DNA of 64,000 nt, from positions 310,001 to 374,000 of the forward strand of contig JADJEI010000006.1 of assembly GCA_016709155.1 (NCBI GenBank). Reading direction: 5' to 3'. The stretch is from Ignavibacteriales bacterium. GTDB taxonomy: Bacteria; Bacteroidota; Ignavibacteria; Ignavibacteriales; Ignavibacteriaceae. Made by a program: the position numbers and the translations under genes. Below are positions 1 to 9,090 of the stretch, piece by piece (the stretch's first letter is position 1; each line of letters starts with the position of its first letter). The notes beneath the pieces are model-generated. The model did not search any database and was not told the origin of the DNA. It was given only the letters and a program-made list of their open reading frames with translations.

Positions 1-916
1 GAATGTTAAATTTCACATTCATATAAGTCGCATATTCATCTGAATATTTTGTAAGCTGCGAACCACCATTAAAATCCGGTCCGCCTTGTATAAAAAACCG
101 GGATAACTCAATTCCATCAAACTGCGCTTTAACATTATTTGAAATAAATTTATTCGTATTTCTCAAATCAGTTTGGCGGTATTCATTGCCGGGATGTATA
201 TCACGTGCGGTAAAAGTAAATTTTCTATTTCCATCCCAATAGTACTGGCGGACATTAGTATTAAAATTTTTATCAATGATCGTCGGGTAATCAATTTTCT
301 TGTTCTCTATAATTTCCACGAAGCTCACGTAGTTCGGGAAAAGTTCATCGGGTAAAGTGAAGGAGGTGGTAATATTAAATATTTTTTTTAAGTCTGCCGG
401 AAAATATACTTTATCTTCAAGCTCTTCATTTTTAACAGTCACAGTTAAAGGTACTGATGTTCCTGCAACAATAAATTTTCCATTTGCATAAACATTTGCT
501 GTATCCTGGGCATCGGTAATATAATAGCGCCATTTGCCGGTGAAAGGAAATGAAACCAATCCCTCTGCATCGGGAAAAGATTTTTGAAAATGATAATCAG
601 CATCAAGAACTGTATGAGGAAGTTTTGTGAAGCCAATACTATAAAAAATATTTTTGCCTGTGTTAAGCAAAAAAATATTATCAACAGGTCTCCAGTTTTT
701 ATCACAATATCTGAAAACAATATTCATATCGGGCTGATAGTTTGATTGAAGGTCAAATTCTATAATGATTGCCGATGACTCATTAGAAATAATAGGAAAT
801 CCAATTTCACTTACAATCGAATAGGTGCGAAGATTTTTTACAAGCGGATCCTGTGCAAAAGAAGTTATTCCAGGTATAAAAAAAATAAATAAAAATAGAC
901 TAATGATATTTTTCAT
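1..916 (-). CDS. T9SS Plug-like protein (DUF5103), C-terminus beyond window
   Basis: The gene reads leftwards from an ATG at 916 and has no stop before the window edge, so about 305 N-terminal residues are visible. A signal peptide ends near residue 21 (SFAQ). The body is beta-rich, with IIEFDL, FRYCDKNW, GKWRYYITDAQD and, further in, EYRQTDLRNTNKF. These resemble the DUF5103 family, whose members act as the Plug that occludes the translocon pore of the type IX secretion system at the outer membrane. Family members are usually about 400 residues, so roughly the last quarter should lie outside. A small gene ends 13 bases upstream on the same strand, suggesting co-transcription. The family assignment comes from remembered motifs and not from a profile search. 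Confidence 0.68.
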   Translation of the reverse strand, partial: MKNIISLFLFIFFIPGITSFAQDPLVKNLRTYSIVSEIGFPIISNESSAIIIEFDLQSNYQPDMNIVFRYCDKNWRPVDNIFLLNTGKNIFYSIGFTKLPHTVLDADYHFQKSFPDAEGLVSFPFTGKWRYYITDAQDTANVYANGKFIVAGTSVPLTVTVKNEELEDKVYFPADLKKIFNITTSFTLPDELFPNYVSFVEIIENKKIDYPTIIDKNFNTNVRQYYWDGNRKFTFTARDIHPGNEYRQTDLRNTNKFISNNVKAQFDGIELSRFFIQGGPDFNGGSQLTKYSDEYATYMNVKFNI

Positions 917-929
917 TTTATCAATCCTG

Positions 930-1169
930 TTAGATACTAAAAATTTCGACGCATTTAATTGAAGAATGCGGTACAAAAATATTTACAATTTTATTTTCGC
1001 GTTCAGTTTCCAGAAATAATCCTTCGTCATAAACCTGCGTAAGTTTTCCTGTTGTAAAAACAATTTCATAGAAAGGTGCATTTGAATTTGTATCCATAGT
1101 CATTCCGTAATTTTCGTGCAGAGTAATATTTAAAAGTTTACCGATGAAATCAGCCCAGTTCATTTTCAT
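930..1169 (-). CDS. small hypothetical protein, SH3/Sm-like pattern
   Basis: This 79-residue soluble protein has no signal peptide or membrane segment. I chose the ATG at 1169 (MKMNWADF) over an in-frame TTG at 1184, because the TTG would lie inside the end of the upstream gene. The core alternates short beta strands: a LLNITLHENYG strand, FYEIVFTTGKLTQVYDEGLFLE, then VNIFVPHSSIKCVEIF. That pattern of five strands with a conserved 'IPHSSIKCVEIF'-like end is reminiscent of small SH3/Sm-like barrels. I do not recognise a function. It sits between a secreted protein gene (stop at 1174) and the Plug-like gene (start at 916) with short gaps, so it is probably part of the same transcript. Confidence 0.6.
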   Translation of the reverse strand: MKMNWADFIGKLLNITLHENYGMTMDTNSNAPFYEIVFTTGKLTQVYDEGLFLETERENKIVNIFVPHSSIKCVEIFSI

Positions 1170-1173
1170 AATT

Positions 1174-1887
1174 TTAATTCTCAATTAGTGATTCTATTTT
1201 TTTAATTAGCTCGTTTTTGTTTTCGCAATAGTAAAAATTATTGATTAATTGTAAGGCACTCGAATTCTCTCCGGCATTAATATAATTTACATAAGCCGAA
1301 ACAATCAGCGGCAAAAGTGCCTCGGATGAATTACAATTTTTTCCATTGACATTTACGTAGTCAATAATACCTGCTAAAATAATTTCGTTTTCCTCTATAA
1401 AAATATCATAAAGAATATCATTTACTAAAACCATTTTTGATCCATCAAATGTTAAACAACTTATCGGAAGATAAAACTGCTTATCAGCTTGATTAAAAAA
1501 ATTATATTGAGTATCACCTGTGACAAGAACTGTTCCGTCAAGTTCCTCAAACTCAGTTTCAAACGGCTGAATAACTCCCGAATAAACCGAATCAATCAGA
1601 AAAATATTTTTATCGAAGCCGTAAATAAATAAATAATAATCAGGCTGATCAAAGGCAGAGGCGGAATCAATAAGAATGATTTCATCAACTCCATCCCTAT
1701 TAAGATCGGATAAAGTTAAAACAGGATTAACAAAAGTTTTTGTAAATACAATTTGGTTTAGCGAATCAAGAGCGATCAATGATTTGCTTTCTAATTTGAC
1801 TGTAAAAGATTCGAATAAATACTCGTCACTTTGAGCAAAGACAATTGAAAATGAAAACACCATAATAGTCAATAATATTTTTTTCAT
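1174..1887 (-). CDS. secreted hypothetical protein with a DxNxDG calcium-loop motif
   Basis: The predicted product has 237 residues. The open frame extends upstream to 2007, but the ATG at 1887 starts a clean signal peptide (MKKILLTIMVF, ending at VFAQ near residue 19), so I use that start. Residues 61-69 read DLNRDGVDE, the DxNxDGxDE loop seen in FG-GAP/VCBS-type beta-propeller blades and EF-hand-like calcium sites. The rest is beta-rich with many Asp and Tyr and lacks other recognisable motifs. Its likely location is the periplasm or cell surface. It overlaps or abuts the downstream 79-residue gene, consistent with an operon ending in the Plug-like gene. No specific function can be assigned. 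Confidence 0.7.
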   Translation of the reverse strand: MKKILLTIMVFSFSIVFAQSDEYLFESFTVKLESKSLIALDSLNQIVFTKTFVNPVLTLSDLNRDGVDEIILIDSASAFDQPDYYLFIYGFDKNIFLIDSVYSGVIQPFETEFEELDGTVLVTGDTQYNFFNQADKQFYLPISCLTFDGSKMVLVNDILYDIFIEENEIILAGIIDYVNVNGKNCNSSEALLPLIVSAYVNYINAGENSSALQLINNFYYCENKNELIKKIESLIEN

Positions 1888-1974
1888 ATATCTAATAATA
1901 ACCTGCTCAAATATAAGTGATTTGAAAGATTTTGCAGTAAAACGGGAAGGGTGAAAATCATACCAAAATAATAG

Positions 1975-2166
1975 AGGAAGAGTGGTCACCTTTGGACAGC
2001 AGGACAAAAGAATGAATTAAAAGCATTGGCTAAGCAGAATACGCCAACACGTGTGATTGGGTTAAAGCTTGGAAGAACGGAAGAATCAATAAGATCGAAA
2101 GCGAGTGAATTTAATATTTCGTTGAAGCCCGTTAATCAATCACCTTATAATAGGAAGAAGAAGTAA
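1975..2166 (+). pseudogene. start-less small SANT/HTH-like protein gene
   Basis: An open frame of 63 codons ends at a TAA (2164-2166) and is bounded upstream by a TAG at 1972. It contains no ATG, GTG or TTG before the conserved part. Its translation includes KNELKALAKQNTPTRVIGL, then GRTEESIRSKASE and NQSPYNRKKK. This closely matches a common small bacterial protein of about 60-70 residues with a Myb/SANT-like helix-turn-helix, whose members share the block TPTRVIGLKLGRT. The preserved codons suggest recent loss of the 5' end by a point mutation, an indel or an assembly error. It faces away from the minus-strand genes around it. I am confident of the homology from memory but not of any cellular role. 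Confidence 0.55.
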
Positions 2167-2403
2167 TTTTTTTGTGCGGATTAAAAGGAACTCATTCCCA
2201 ACCTCCTGCCACAACGTGATAGACAATGTCAGCCTAAGAGCAAGAGTTTTAATATTATCCGGAATATTTTCCCCGGCTAATTGTACCTGATTATTTTTCT
2301 GATTAATTAATGAGGTGAATAAACTATGCTACTTAACTGATTTGCCTTCTAATTCAGTTACTTTTTTACTGGTGATTTGAAATAATTTTATGACTGACAT
2401 AAA

Positions 2404-3024
2404 TCAGCCTTGAACTTTTTTCTTAAATTTAGTGTAATATTTAAAATAGATGAGCGGTGATATAATTAGAGGTGTTATGAATACAACATTTGTTGGATAT
2501 ATCCACAAATCTTCAATGGATTTTGATTTAAAAATGATAGTGATTAATAAAAGGACTTGTAAAAAATAAATAGAAAGAGAAAAAATTAAGTGGAAGCCTG
2601 GTAAATAATCACGCAAAGTTAGCTTGTCAGTATTAAATGCTTTATCACTAAAAATCTCCTTATAAACCTCTTTATTTAAGTACTTAATTCTAATATTACG
2701 ATTTACTTTTTGATCCCTTCTAAAATTATAACCCATATTTGTTACAACTATTAACATTATCAAAAATATTATTTGGGCTATGAAATAAGCTCCTATTAAA
2801 TGCAAAATCGCATACGAAGTTATTTCATTTGAATTTGCAACAAATGTTGAATCGTGCCATTTGGCAAAGGATTGAGTATTAACATAAATAATAAAATAAG
2901 CTGCAATAACAATAAATACTGCTGAGAGAAATTTTATAAATAAGTTTTGATGATGATTTTGATTTTGCGCGAATTGTTCGTGAAATGTTTTTAATAATTC
3001 AAATTGTTTATCTTCAATTGCCAT
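2404..3024 (-). CDS. hypothetical membrane protein, last gene of putative defence operon
   Basis: The 206-residue product begins with a soluble helical stretch rich in Gln, His and Asn (residues 1-28). Hydrophobic segments follow near residues 29-49, 70-93, 146-167 and 176-195, suggesting four transmembrane helices with a charged cytoplasmic loop in the middle (residues about 97-140). I recognise no family. The start lies seven bases after the stop of the preceding membrane-protein gene, and the set continues up to the restriction-modification-like gene at 8265, so it is almost certainly co-transcribed. In such a setting small multi-helix proteins often act as membrane effectors or anchors, but that is inference from context only. 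Confidence 0.72.
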   Translation of the reverse strand: MAIEDKQFELLKTFHEQFAQNQNHHQNLFIKFLSAVFIVIAAYFIIYVNTQSFAKWHDSTFVANSNEITSYAILHLIGAYFIAQIIFLIMLIVVTNMGYNFRRDQKVNRNIRIKYLNKEVYKEIFSDKAFNTDKLTLRDYLPGFHLIFSLSIYFLQVLLLITIIFKSKSIEDLWIYPTNVVFITPLIISPLIYFKYYTKFKKKVQG

Positions 3025-3031
3025 AAATTCC

Positions 3032-3685
3032 TCAAGCTAAAAATGAATCTAAAATACATTTAACAAAATCTTCACCTCGTCTTAAAGCACCCGAATACGA
3101 GACTACTATTCCAATCAAAGTGAAAATTAAAAAGCTCATATTCTTAAAATCAAAAGACCAGGAACAAAGTATTTGGTAAAGGGTAACTACAAAAAGAAAT
3201 ACAAAAGCAGTTAACAAGCATCTAAAGAAGCTGAATTGTGCATTAAATACTTGATGTTTCTCGGTGATCTTTTGTTTTTCAATATGTCGATAGATTAAAT
3301 AGAAAATTTCATTATTTACTTTTTTTATTTGTGATAACTCGCCTTCTGGTTTTTCACGATGAAATGTTGTGTTGATTTTATTCCAAAGATGATTTTTATA
3401 ATCAGAGGTAAGTTTAGGCTCCGAATCCAATAGCCATTTCTCGGAAGGCAACCCACTCCAAAGAAAAGAAAGCAGTTTTTGTGTTATACCTTGACTAATA
3501 CCTTGGAGTAACACACCCATAACATAACCAAAAACTATCAATGCAAAAGAGTTCATTAATTCTAAGGAACTCGTTACATGGAAGTCAGTACTGCTAAATC
3601 CAATTAATATTTTTAGTGAAATAAGAAAAAACAATCCTGGAATAAGTACTGCAATAAAGTCATAAAAATTAAACTTATCAGTCAT
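3032..3685 (-). CDS. hypothetical four-helix membrane protein in putative defence operon
   Basis: The 217-residue product has four likely transmembrane helices. Two are N-terminal (about residues 9-29, starting FYDFIAVLIPGLFF, and 45-68) and two C-terminal (about 150-170 and 177-197). Between them lies a charged soluble loop of about 80 residues with helix-forming sequence. The opening 'YDF..VLIPG' pattern recurs in membrane proteins found next to nucleases and ATPases in accessory islands, though I cannot name a family. The gene begins two bases after the stop of the metallo-beta-lactamase-fold gene and ends seven bases before the next membrane protein, so translation is probably coupled. 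The role is unknown; membrane anchoring or pore formation triggered by the soluble partners is a testable guess. Confidence 0.74.
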   Translation of the reverse strand: MTDKFNFYDFIAVLIPGLFFLISLKILIGFSSTDFHVTSSLELMNSFALIVFGYVMGVLLQGISQGITQKLLSFLWSGLPSEKWLLDSEPKLTSDYKNHLWNKINTTFHREKPEGELSQIKKVNNEIFYLIYRHIEKQKITEKHQVFNAQFSFFRCLLTAFVFLFVVTLYQILCSWSFDFKNMSFLIFTLIGIVVSYSGALRRGEDFVKCILDSFLA

Positions 3686-3687
3686 TA

Positions 3688-4770
3688 TTACTTCTCCACC
3701 TGATCATAAAATGGCAAAGCAGTGGCACTATGCCAATTAGGTCTAACATCAATATTGTGACTTTTACTTAGGTTGAGACCATTTGTCGAAAATACACTAA
3801 CACCTCTTCTTAAAAAAGCGTTACACACAATTTTTCTTGGATGAGTTTCCGACACCTTAGATGAACTAACCATCGCGTATTTTGTACGTGCAGACTGAAT
3901 ACCGATTTTAGGACCAAGTATTCTATTTAATGTTGTTGGATTGACATTATTCCTACTCCCGTGATGAGGCATTTGGTAAATATTACAATTATTCAATGCT
4001 ATACCCAGACTATTTGTATACTCGGTTGATAAATTAAGCGCATCAATGCCAGCATCAGCTGTAAGTAAAATTTTTACATTATCGATATTAGTATATAAAA
4101 CAGCACTGCTCTCATTTGTTGCAGAAGTAACACCATCCTCACTTAAAGTTTCAATATCCCAATTTTCATCTATCCATTGTTTTATACTTGCAATGAATGA
4201 ACGAAATTTAGTCTCACGTTTCTTTTGACGAGCTTCTGGCGTATTATCAAACTCAGGTACTAATTCCAGATACCATAGTTCAGTAGGAGATAAGACAGTA
4301 AAAGGCCCAATTCTTGAACCTTGAAATGGTTGGCTTATAGGTATTTTCTTTATTTTGGCAATTTCTTCGAGTGAATATGCAAATGGATAACTATCTTTAA
4401 GTTTTTTTGCAAGGCCTTCAGTAGTCCAACGAACGTCTTTGAATTTATCTTTCAGATATTCAGCATAATTCCAAGGTTGGTGCAACCAGAGTCTACCAAC
4501 TGATAGATTCTCAAGTACAATACTCAATCCAGAAGCGTGATCAATATCTGGATGAGTATTAATTACGTGGGACACAGATGAAGTATTGTAAAATGTTTTT
4601 ATATGTTCAACAAGACTTTCACCTGATTCTTTAGTTCCACCATCAATTACGATTACTTCTTGAGAAATAATATGTGTTTCGTCTTTGACCCCATGTCTTA
4701 AGCTAATAGCGTCACCACTTCGTTCCCATTTCCAACTGGTAAAAATCAAGCTCAAAAATATTTGATTCAT
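3688..4770 (-). CDS. ComEC/Rec2-type metallo-beta-lactamase-fold hydrolase
   Basis: The 360-residue protein carries the metal-binding signature THPDIDHASGL (the HxHxDH site in its ComEC/Rec2 form, about residues 72-82). It also has an ADAG motif in LLTADAG (about 235-241) and PHHGS (about 267-271). This combination marks the ComEC/Rec2-like branch of the metallo-beta-lactamase fold, whose members cut nucleic acids or phosphodiesters. No ComEC transmembrane domain is present, so it is a stand-alone soluble enzyme. An AAAGGTAG element precedes the ATG at 4770. The gene starts 15 bases after the restriction-modification-like gene and ends two bases before a membrane-protein gene. Such enzymes occur as effectors in antiviral systems, which fits, but the substrate here is unknown. 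Confidence 0.85.
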   Translation of the reverse strand: MNQIFLSLIFTSWKWERSGDAISLRHGVKDETHIISQEVIVIDGGTKESGESLVEHIKTFYNTSSVSHVINTHPDIDHASGLSIVLENLSVGRLWLHQPWNYAEYLKDKFKDVRWTTEGLAKKLKDSYPFAYSLEEIAKIKKIPISQPFQGSRIGPFTVLSPTELWYLELVPEFDNTPEARQKKRETKFRSFIASIKQWIDENWDIETLSEDGVTSATNESSAVLYTNIDNVKILLTADAGIDALNLSTEYTNSLGIALNNCNIYQMPHHGSRNNVNPTTLNRILGPKIGIQSARTKYAMVSSSKVSETHPRKIVCNAFLRRGVSVFSTNGLNLSKSHNIDVRPNWHSATALPFYDQVEK

Positions 4771-4785
4771 ATTATCTACCTTTAA

Positions 4786-7700
4786 TTAATTAAATACTAT
4801 CTCCCTATACACACTCAAATAATGTGCTTTGCTTCTATGTGTTTTTAATAATGTTTTTACTTGCTGTGCGTATTTGTTAAAATCGTATTCGAGTGCTTTT
4901 TGGATTTTGTCGCATTGTTCTGCATCGAGTGGAAGGTTTATTGTTCCTTCCCGGATTTCTAAATTTTTATAAAAGAATTGATAAAGCATTATTTGGTTAT
5001 TGTTCTCAAAGTTAATCGTAATCGTTTTATTATTCTCCTTGAAATATACTTTATATGCAGCGAAAAAGTTTGTGTCGCCGCTTTTAATGTCTTTAGGAAA
5101 AATTGCAGGAAGATTATAAAATGTATATGGTTTTGTTTGCCTGTTCTCAATCAGTTTATTGTAATTTCTTATTTCATCAAATCTGTCTTTGGCTAAACGA
5201 ACTGAGGTTTCGTAATCAACTACTTGTTTTACTTTTGTTGTTTTTACTGACTTGGATTTTTCTTCCCTATCAGTGATAAAATTTTTCTGGTATTCATATA
5301 AATCCTTCAGATCTTTCTTTGATAGATTAAGAGCTTCAAAAATTATTTCATCAATTCGATTTCTATCTTCAAATTCTATTTCATCAATGATAGATAATTG
5401 TTCTCTTGATTTTAGCTTTTGGTAAAGACCTACAAGTTCTTTTTCATAAGGCTTTAAAATATCAGGATCAACAATAAAAGTTCTTCGAACAACATTTACA
5501 TCAACGTCGCTGAGAGTTTGACTGCCTGTTAATTGCCTCGCAAAAAGATCAAGTAAAAATCTAAAAAGTGTACTATTAAGAATTATGAAAATTAATCCAG
5601 CAAGGTTATTATACTTGTCTTTTACTTTTATATTATAGTTAACTTTATCACAATAAACTTTTGTTTGTCTATTATCTATTAGCCTAAATTTTTCGCCAAT
5701 CTTGGAAGGAAAAATAAAATCTCCAACAAATAAATCATCTCCGAGATTAAACCAGTCTTGTGATCCATCTTCTTTAATTTTTTGGGCACAAGTTGGACGA
5801 CTATCATAATTATGTTTAGATGACTCACCCTCTTCGATGTATTTAACAAGCTTAGAATTGACTTTTCTTAATGAATGGATAGAATCATTGCAAACCAAAA
5901 CCTGGTATTTTAATTTTTTGATATTTACTTCAAGTTTATCTGCTTCTCTTTGTGTCTTAAACAAAGGTTTAAAATGGAATCGTTCTAATAAATAATGCTT
6001 ATTACCCATTTCAGAATAATACCAACCGAACTTTTCCCAATTTATTTTTGAACTTTCTTTTTTATGTCCGAAATGTAGCTTGAATTCATCACCGGACATT
6101 TTCTTTACTAAATCTGTATTGTCTTTTACATAAAAGAATTCATTCGCTCCTGTTTTAATTCCATAAGCAACGTTACAGAATTTATAAAGCGGTTGTAATT
6201 TATTGCTAGCAGTTTCAAGAATCTTATTAAAAATCTCGGGTGAACGTAAATATTTAGCACCCCAATTCCCATTTTCATATTTGCCATCAAAAGTGCTTTC
6301 AATTTCAAGATCAAATTGTTTCTTAACAATTATATGATAATTTTCATTTTTAATAGTTTTGCTTGAGTTTTCAATACCACCAACAAATCTTTCTAAATAT
6401 TTAGCTCTATCAGTATCATTGCTATTTCCTACAAGCTCATCATACTCTTTGAATACTCTAACAAACTTTACTTTATTTTTTTCCCTAGCTTCGCGATCAT
6501 TGCACTTTTCTAAAATAAGAATTACTGTGTTAATAGAAGCAGTTTCAAAACTTCTAACTTTCTGATTATCTATAACTGCAATAATCTTAAAATTATCGAG
6601 TAAGAATTTCTGTAAACCAGCACCAAATGAAACATCAAGCCAACTGCTTGAGACGACATAACCAAGTCTTCCACCATTTTTAAGAAATGCTGAAGTATGC
6701 ATTAAATAGTAAACATATAAATCACTCTGCTGGTTTACTTTTTTAAGATTATGTTCAGATTGGGCGAGGCTAACCCAGCGACTCTTGTCGTCTGGATCAA
6801 TCTTTTCTTGTCTAATATAAGGTGGATTACCAACGCAAGTATCAAAAATAGGAACTTTAACCTTTTTAGTTTTTCCACCTGTATCTTTAACTTCAAACAA
6901 ATGACTTGCATTCAAGAAAATAACATTTGCTGAAGATGTTGGTTTCAAATGAGAAAAATCATTACGAATAATTACTGGATAATTTTCTTTTGTTTTAATA
7001 TTAAGCAAGGATAAATTCATTGTAGCAAGAAAAGCTGGAAAGGTAGCAATCTCAACACCCCACAAACGTTCAAGTAATTCTTCGTGTGTAAGTCTTGGAT
7101 TTAGCCTTTTTAACATTACATAAGCACGGACAATAAAAGTACCTGCACCACAACCACTATCAAGAACAAATTTAGTTTCTTTATTTATACAAAAAGTATT
7201 AACAATGTCAACTTCATTTATATTTGTAAAATGCTGTCCTCTGTCGTGCTGTTCCTGGTTATCAATTAGTTTGTTATAAATTGCACCAATAATGTCTGCA
7301 TCAAGTTCTTTGAAATTAAGATGTCTTATTTGCTCAACATTGTTTTTTAATGAAGGGATATATTTTGTATCATATTCAAAATCATCTAAAATGTTTTTCT
7401 GGAATATTAATTCAAAATCGTGTTTAAGAACATCATCAAATCTTTGTCTTAAAGTTTTATTCAACTTGTCTTTGTCTTCAGGTATTTCTAAGACTTTTAA
7501 TTTTAGTTCAGGCAAATCACGCTGTAAATAAGTATAAAAGATAATTTTAAGATAAAGCAGGTAATTTGAAAGCTGACAAATGTTATAAATTTCTTCACTA
7601 TCAAATTTTAATGATATGTTAAATATGTCCTGATCACGGAGATATTTTTTTAATTCAGTTTTGAGCTGTGCATCTTCATTTATCTTATCATACATAACAT

Positions 7701-8265
7701 TAAACATTTCTGCGGAGCCTTCAAGAATGTATGCAGAAAGTTTATTAACAAAGAACTTATCAATTGAATCCCATTGAATCTCTTTAACATTATGAACAAT
7801 ATCGCTTAAGTCTTTTAGAAATAACTTAAGTGGTTGGGTTATCTGAGTAACATAACCTGGGTAAGTAAACTCAACATTCTTACGGATATTTGAGATGTTA
7901 TAGACTTTAAGTTTTCTCTCGTTAAGCGGAACGCCTTCTTTTATTGTTTCATATATCACAAGCTGACGCGGTGTACCTGTAACAAAATACTTCAAACCCC
8001 TATTGAATGCTTTCATTGCAGCGTCATAAACTAACGTCTCATCAGTTGCATCCCAGCTTGAGTCTTTTAATTCAAACAGTACCTTCTTTGTAATATCCAA
8101 ACTTGATTCTAATAATCCATCTGCAAACCTGGATTCGCCTACTCCTATATTTTGTTCCTGTAAAATTCTTGAAAAGGAAATGTTTTCATCTTTATCCAGA
8201 ATATTATTTACAACATTCCAGATAATTCCTTGAAAAGTGCGTTCGTTGGATTTGGGTTCTTGCAT
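4786..8265 (-). CDS. type IIG-like restriction-modification protein (nuclease + N6-adenine methylase + specificity)
   Basis: The 1159-residue protein fits a class 1 N6-adenine DNA methyltransferase with extra domains. The N-terminus shows a possible PD-(D/E)xK nuclease core: D49 in RFADG and E65/K67 in FELKD. Motif I of the methylase is FVLDSGCGAGTF (about residues 365-376), and the catalytic motif IV is NPPY in CVGNPPYIRQEK (about 478-481). The C-terminal half, about 500 residues, includes a region like an Eco57I-type target recognition domain. Length and order match type IIG enzymes such as Eco57I. PglX of BREX systems is similar in size, but no pglZ or brx genes flank it. It leads a four-gene operon with an MBL-fold enzyme and two membrane proteins, most simply read as a defence cassette. 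Confidence 0.85.
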   Translation of the reverse strand: MQEPKSNERTFQGIIWNVVNNILDKDENISFSRILQEQNIGVGESRFADGLLESSLDITKKVLFELKDSSWDATDETLVYDAAMKAFNRGLKYFVTGTPRQLVIYETIKEGVPLNERKLKVYNISNIRKNVEFTYPGYVTQITQPLKLFLKDLSDIVHNVKEIQWDSIDKFFVNKLSAYILEGSAEMFNVMYDKINEDAQLKTELKKYLRDQDIFNISLKFDSEEIYNICQLSNYLLYLKIIFYTYLQRDLPELKLKVLEIPEDKDKLNKTLRQRFDDVLKHDFELIFQKNILDDFEYDTKYIPSLKNNVEQIRHLNFKELDADIIGAIYNKLIDNQEQHDRGQHFTNINEVDIVNTFCINKETKFVLDSGCGAGTFIVRAYVMLKRLNPRLTHEELLERLWGVEIATFPAFLATMNLSLLNIKTKENYPVIIRNDFSHLKPTSSANVIFLNASHLFEVKDTGGKTKKVKVPIFDTCVGNPPYIRQEKIDPDDKSRWVSLAQSEHNLKKVNQQSDLYVYYLMHTSAFLKNGGRLGYVVSSSWLDVSFGAGLQKFLLDNFKIIAVIDNQKVRSFETASINTVILILEKCNDREAREKNKVKFVRVFKEYDELVGNSNDTDRAKYLERFVGGIENSSKTIKNENYHIIVKKQFDLEIESTFDGKYENGNWGAKYLRSPEIFNKILETASNKLQPLYKFCNVAYGIKTGANEFFYVKDNTDLVKKMSGDEFKLHFGHKKESSKINWEKFGWYYSEMGNKHYLLERFHFKPLFKTQREADKLEVNIKKLKYQVLVCNDSIHSLRKVNSKLVKYIEEGESSKHNYDSRPTCAQKIKEDGSQDWFNLGDDLFVGDFIFPSKIGEKFRLIDNRQTKVYCDKVNYNIKVKDKYNNLAGLIFIILNSTLFRFLLDLFARQLTGSQTLSDVDVNVVRRTFIVDPDILKPYEKELVGLYQKLKSREQLSIIDEIEFEDRNRIDEIIFEALNLSKKDLKDLYEYQKNFITDREEKSKSVKTTKVKQVVDYETSVRLAKDRFDEIRNYNKLIENRQTKPYTFYNLPAIFPKDIKSGDTNFFAAYKVYFKENNKTITINFENNNQIMLYQFFYKNLEIREGTINLPLDAEQCDKIQKALEYDFNKYAQQVKTLLKTHRSKAHYLSVYREIVFN

Positions 8266-8393
8266 TCAATACTATCTATTATTATTTAACCAATCATTAC
8301 TTACATCAAAACTAAAAGAATAATCATTCAGTTACAAAAAAAAGTATTTACGAAATAAAAAATGAATCGGAGATTATTCTTTTCACTTCACCC

Positions 8394-8978
8394 TCACTTT
8401 TCCTTAAACCCCACCAACACCATCATTCCCGCTTCAGTTTTAAGAAGTAGTTGGGTGTACAGTTTCAGACTCGTACTAACAAGCTCTGTTTCCTTTGGCG
8501 TATAATCCAGATTAAATGGAACTGTGAAGCCCAAAAAATTAAAATTTTCCATTTTTATTCCATTTAATTGTATTCCCATTCCTTTATCGCCCATTGGATT
8601 TATTTTGGACTGCTTCCAATTTATAACCAACCGCTCATCATTTGAAAATGCTATACTTGTATAGCGTCCATTATTCAAAGTTAATATACCGTAGCCTATA
8701 GGATATTCTTTCAAGAGGTCATTATTTACACCTTTGGCAAAAAACCTGAATCGCTTCAACAGGGAATCGGAGGCACTTGAAGGCAGAAAAGCTTCTTTTT
8801 GTAATGCAGTGGTGTCAACTTGCAGGGTGGGGCTGTAATTTTTAAAAGTTAGAGGTTTTTCCCGGGTTTGTTGTTTATCGGGGGTTTCTTTATTTCCACA
8901 TCCAGCGGAGGTTAAAATAAAAATACTTATTAAAAAGAAACCTAAAACCAGCATCCTGATCGAAATTAATGTTTTCAT
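8394..8978 (-). CDS. hypothetical lipoprotein
   Basis: The 194-residue product starts with a long hydrophobic signal sequence ending in the lipobox TSAGC (C27), so it should be lipidated and membrane anchored. A Lys/Glu/Gln-rich linker follows (about 28-45), then a beta-rich globular part with GYGILTLNNGRYTSIAF and a C-terminal helix-strand stretch ending LLLKTEAGMMVLVGF. I do not recognise the family. It is on the same strand as the restriction-modification operon but separated from it by about 130 bases with no coding sequence, and its upstream side is the repeat region beginning near 9.09 kb. It need not belong functionally to the operon. Confidence 0.7.
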   Translation of the reverse strand: MKTLISIRMLVLGFFLISIFILTSAGCGNKETPDKQQTREKPLTFKNYSPTLQVDTTALQKEAFLPSSASDSLLKRFRFFAKGVNNDLLKEYPIGYGILTLNNGRYTSIAFSNDERLVINWKQSKINPMGDKGMGIQLNGIKMENFNFLGFTVPFNLDYTPKETELVSTSLKLYTQLLLKTEAGMMVLVGFKEK

Positions 8979-9090
8979 AAGAAAGTCCTATTGTTTTGCG
9001 TAACTATTCTACCTTGATACTTATAACTTAAATAAAATGTTATACCCGATGCAAATAAAATATTAAGTGTACAGCAGTTCAAAAGCATAT

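Noticed and set aside
2167..2403. Open translation on the minus strand around 2190-2290 (IPDNIKTLALRL)
   Set aside because: No start codon or known family; it could be a gene remnant or dispersed repeat, but the evidence is too thin to annotate.
4786..8265. PglX of a BREX system
   Set aside because: Size and methylase fit, but no pglZ, brxC or other BREX genes are adjacent, and an N-terminal nuclease-like core is present.
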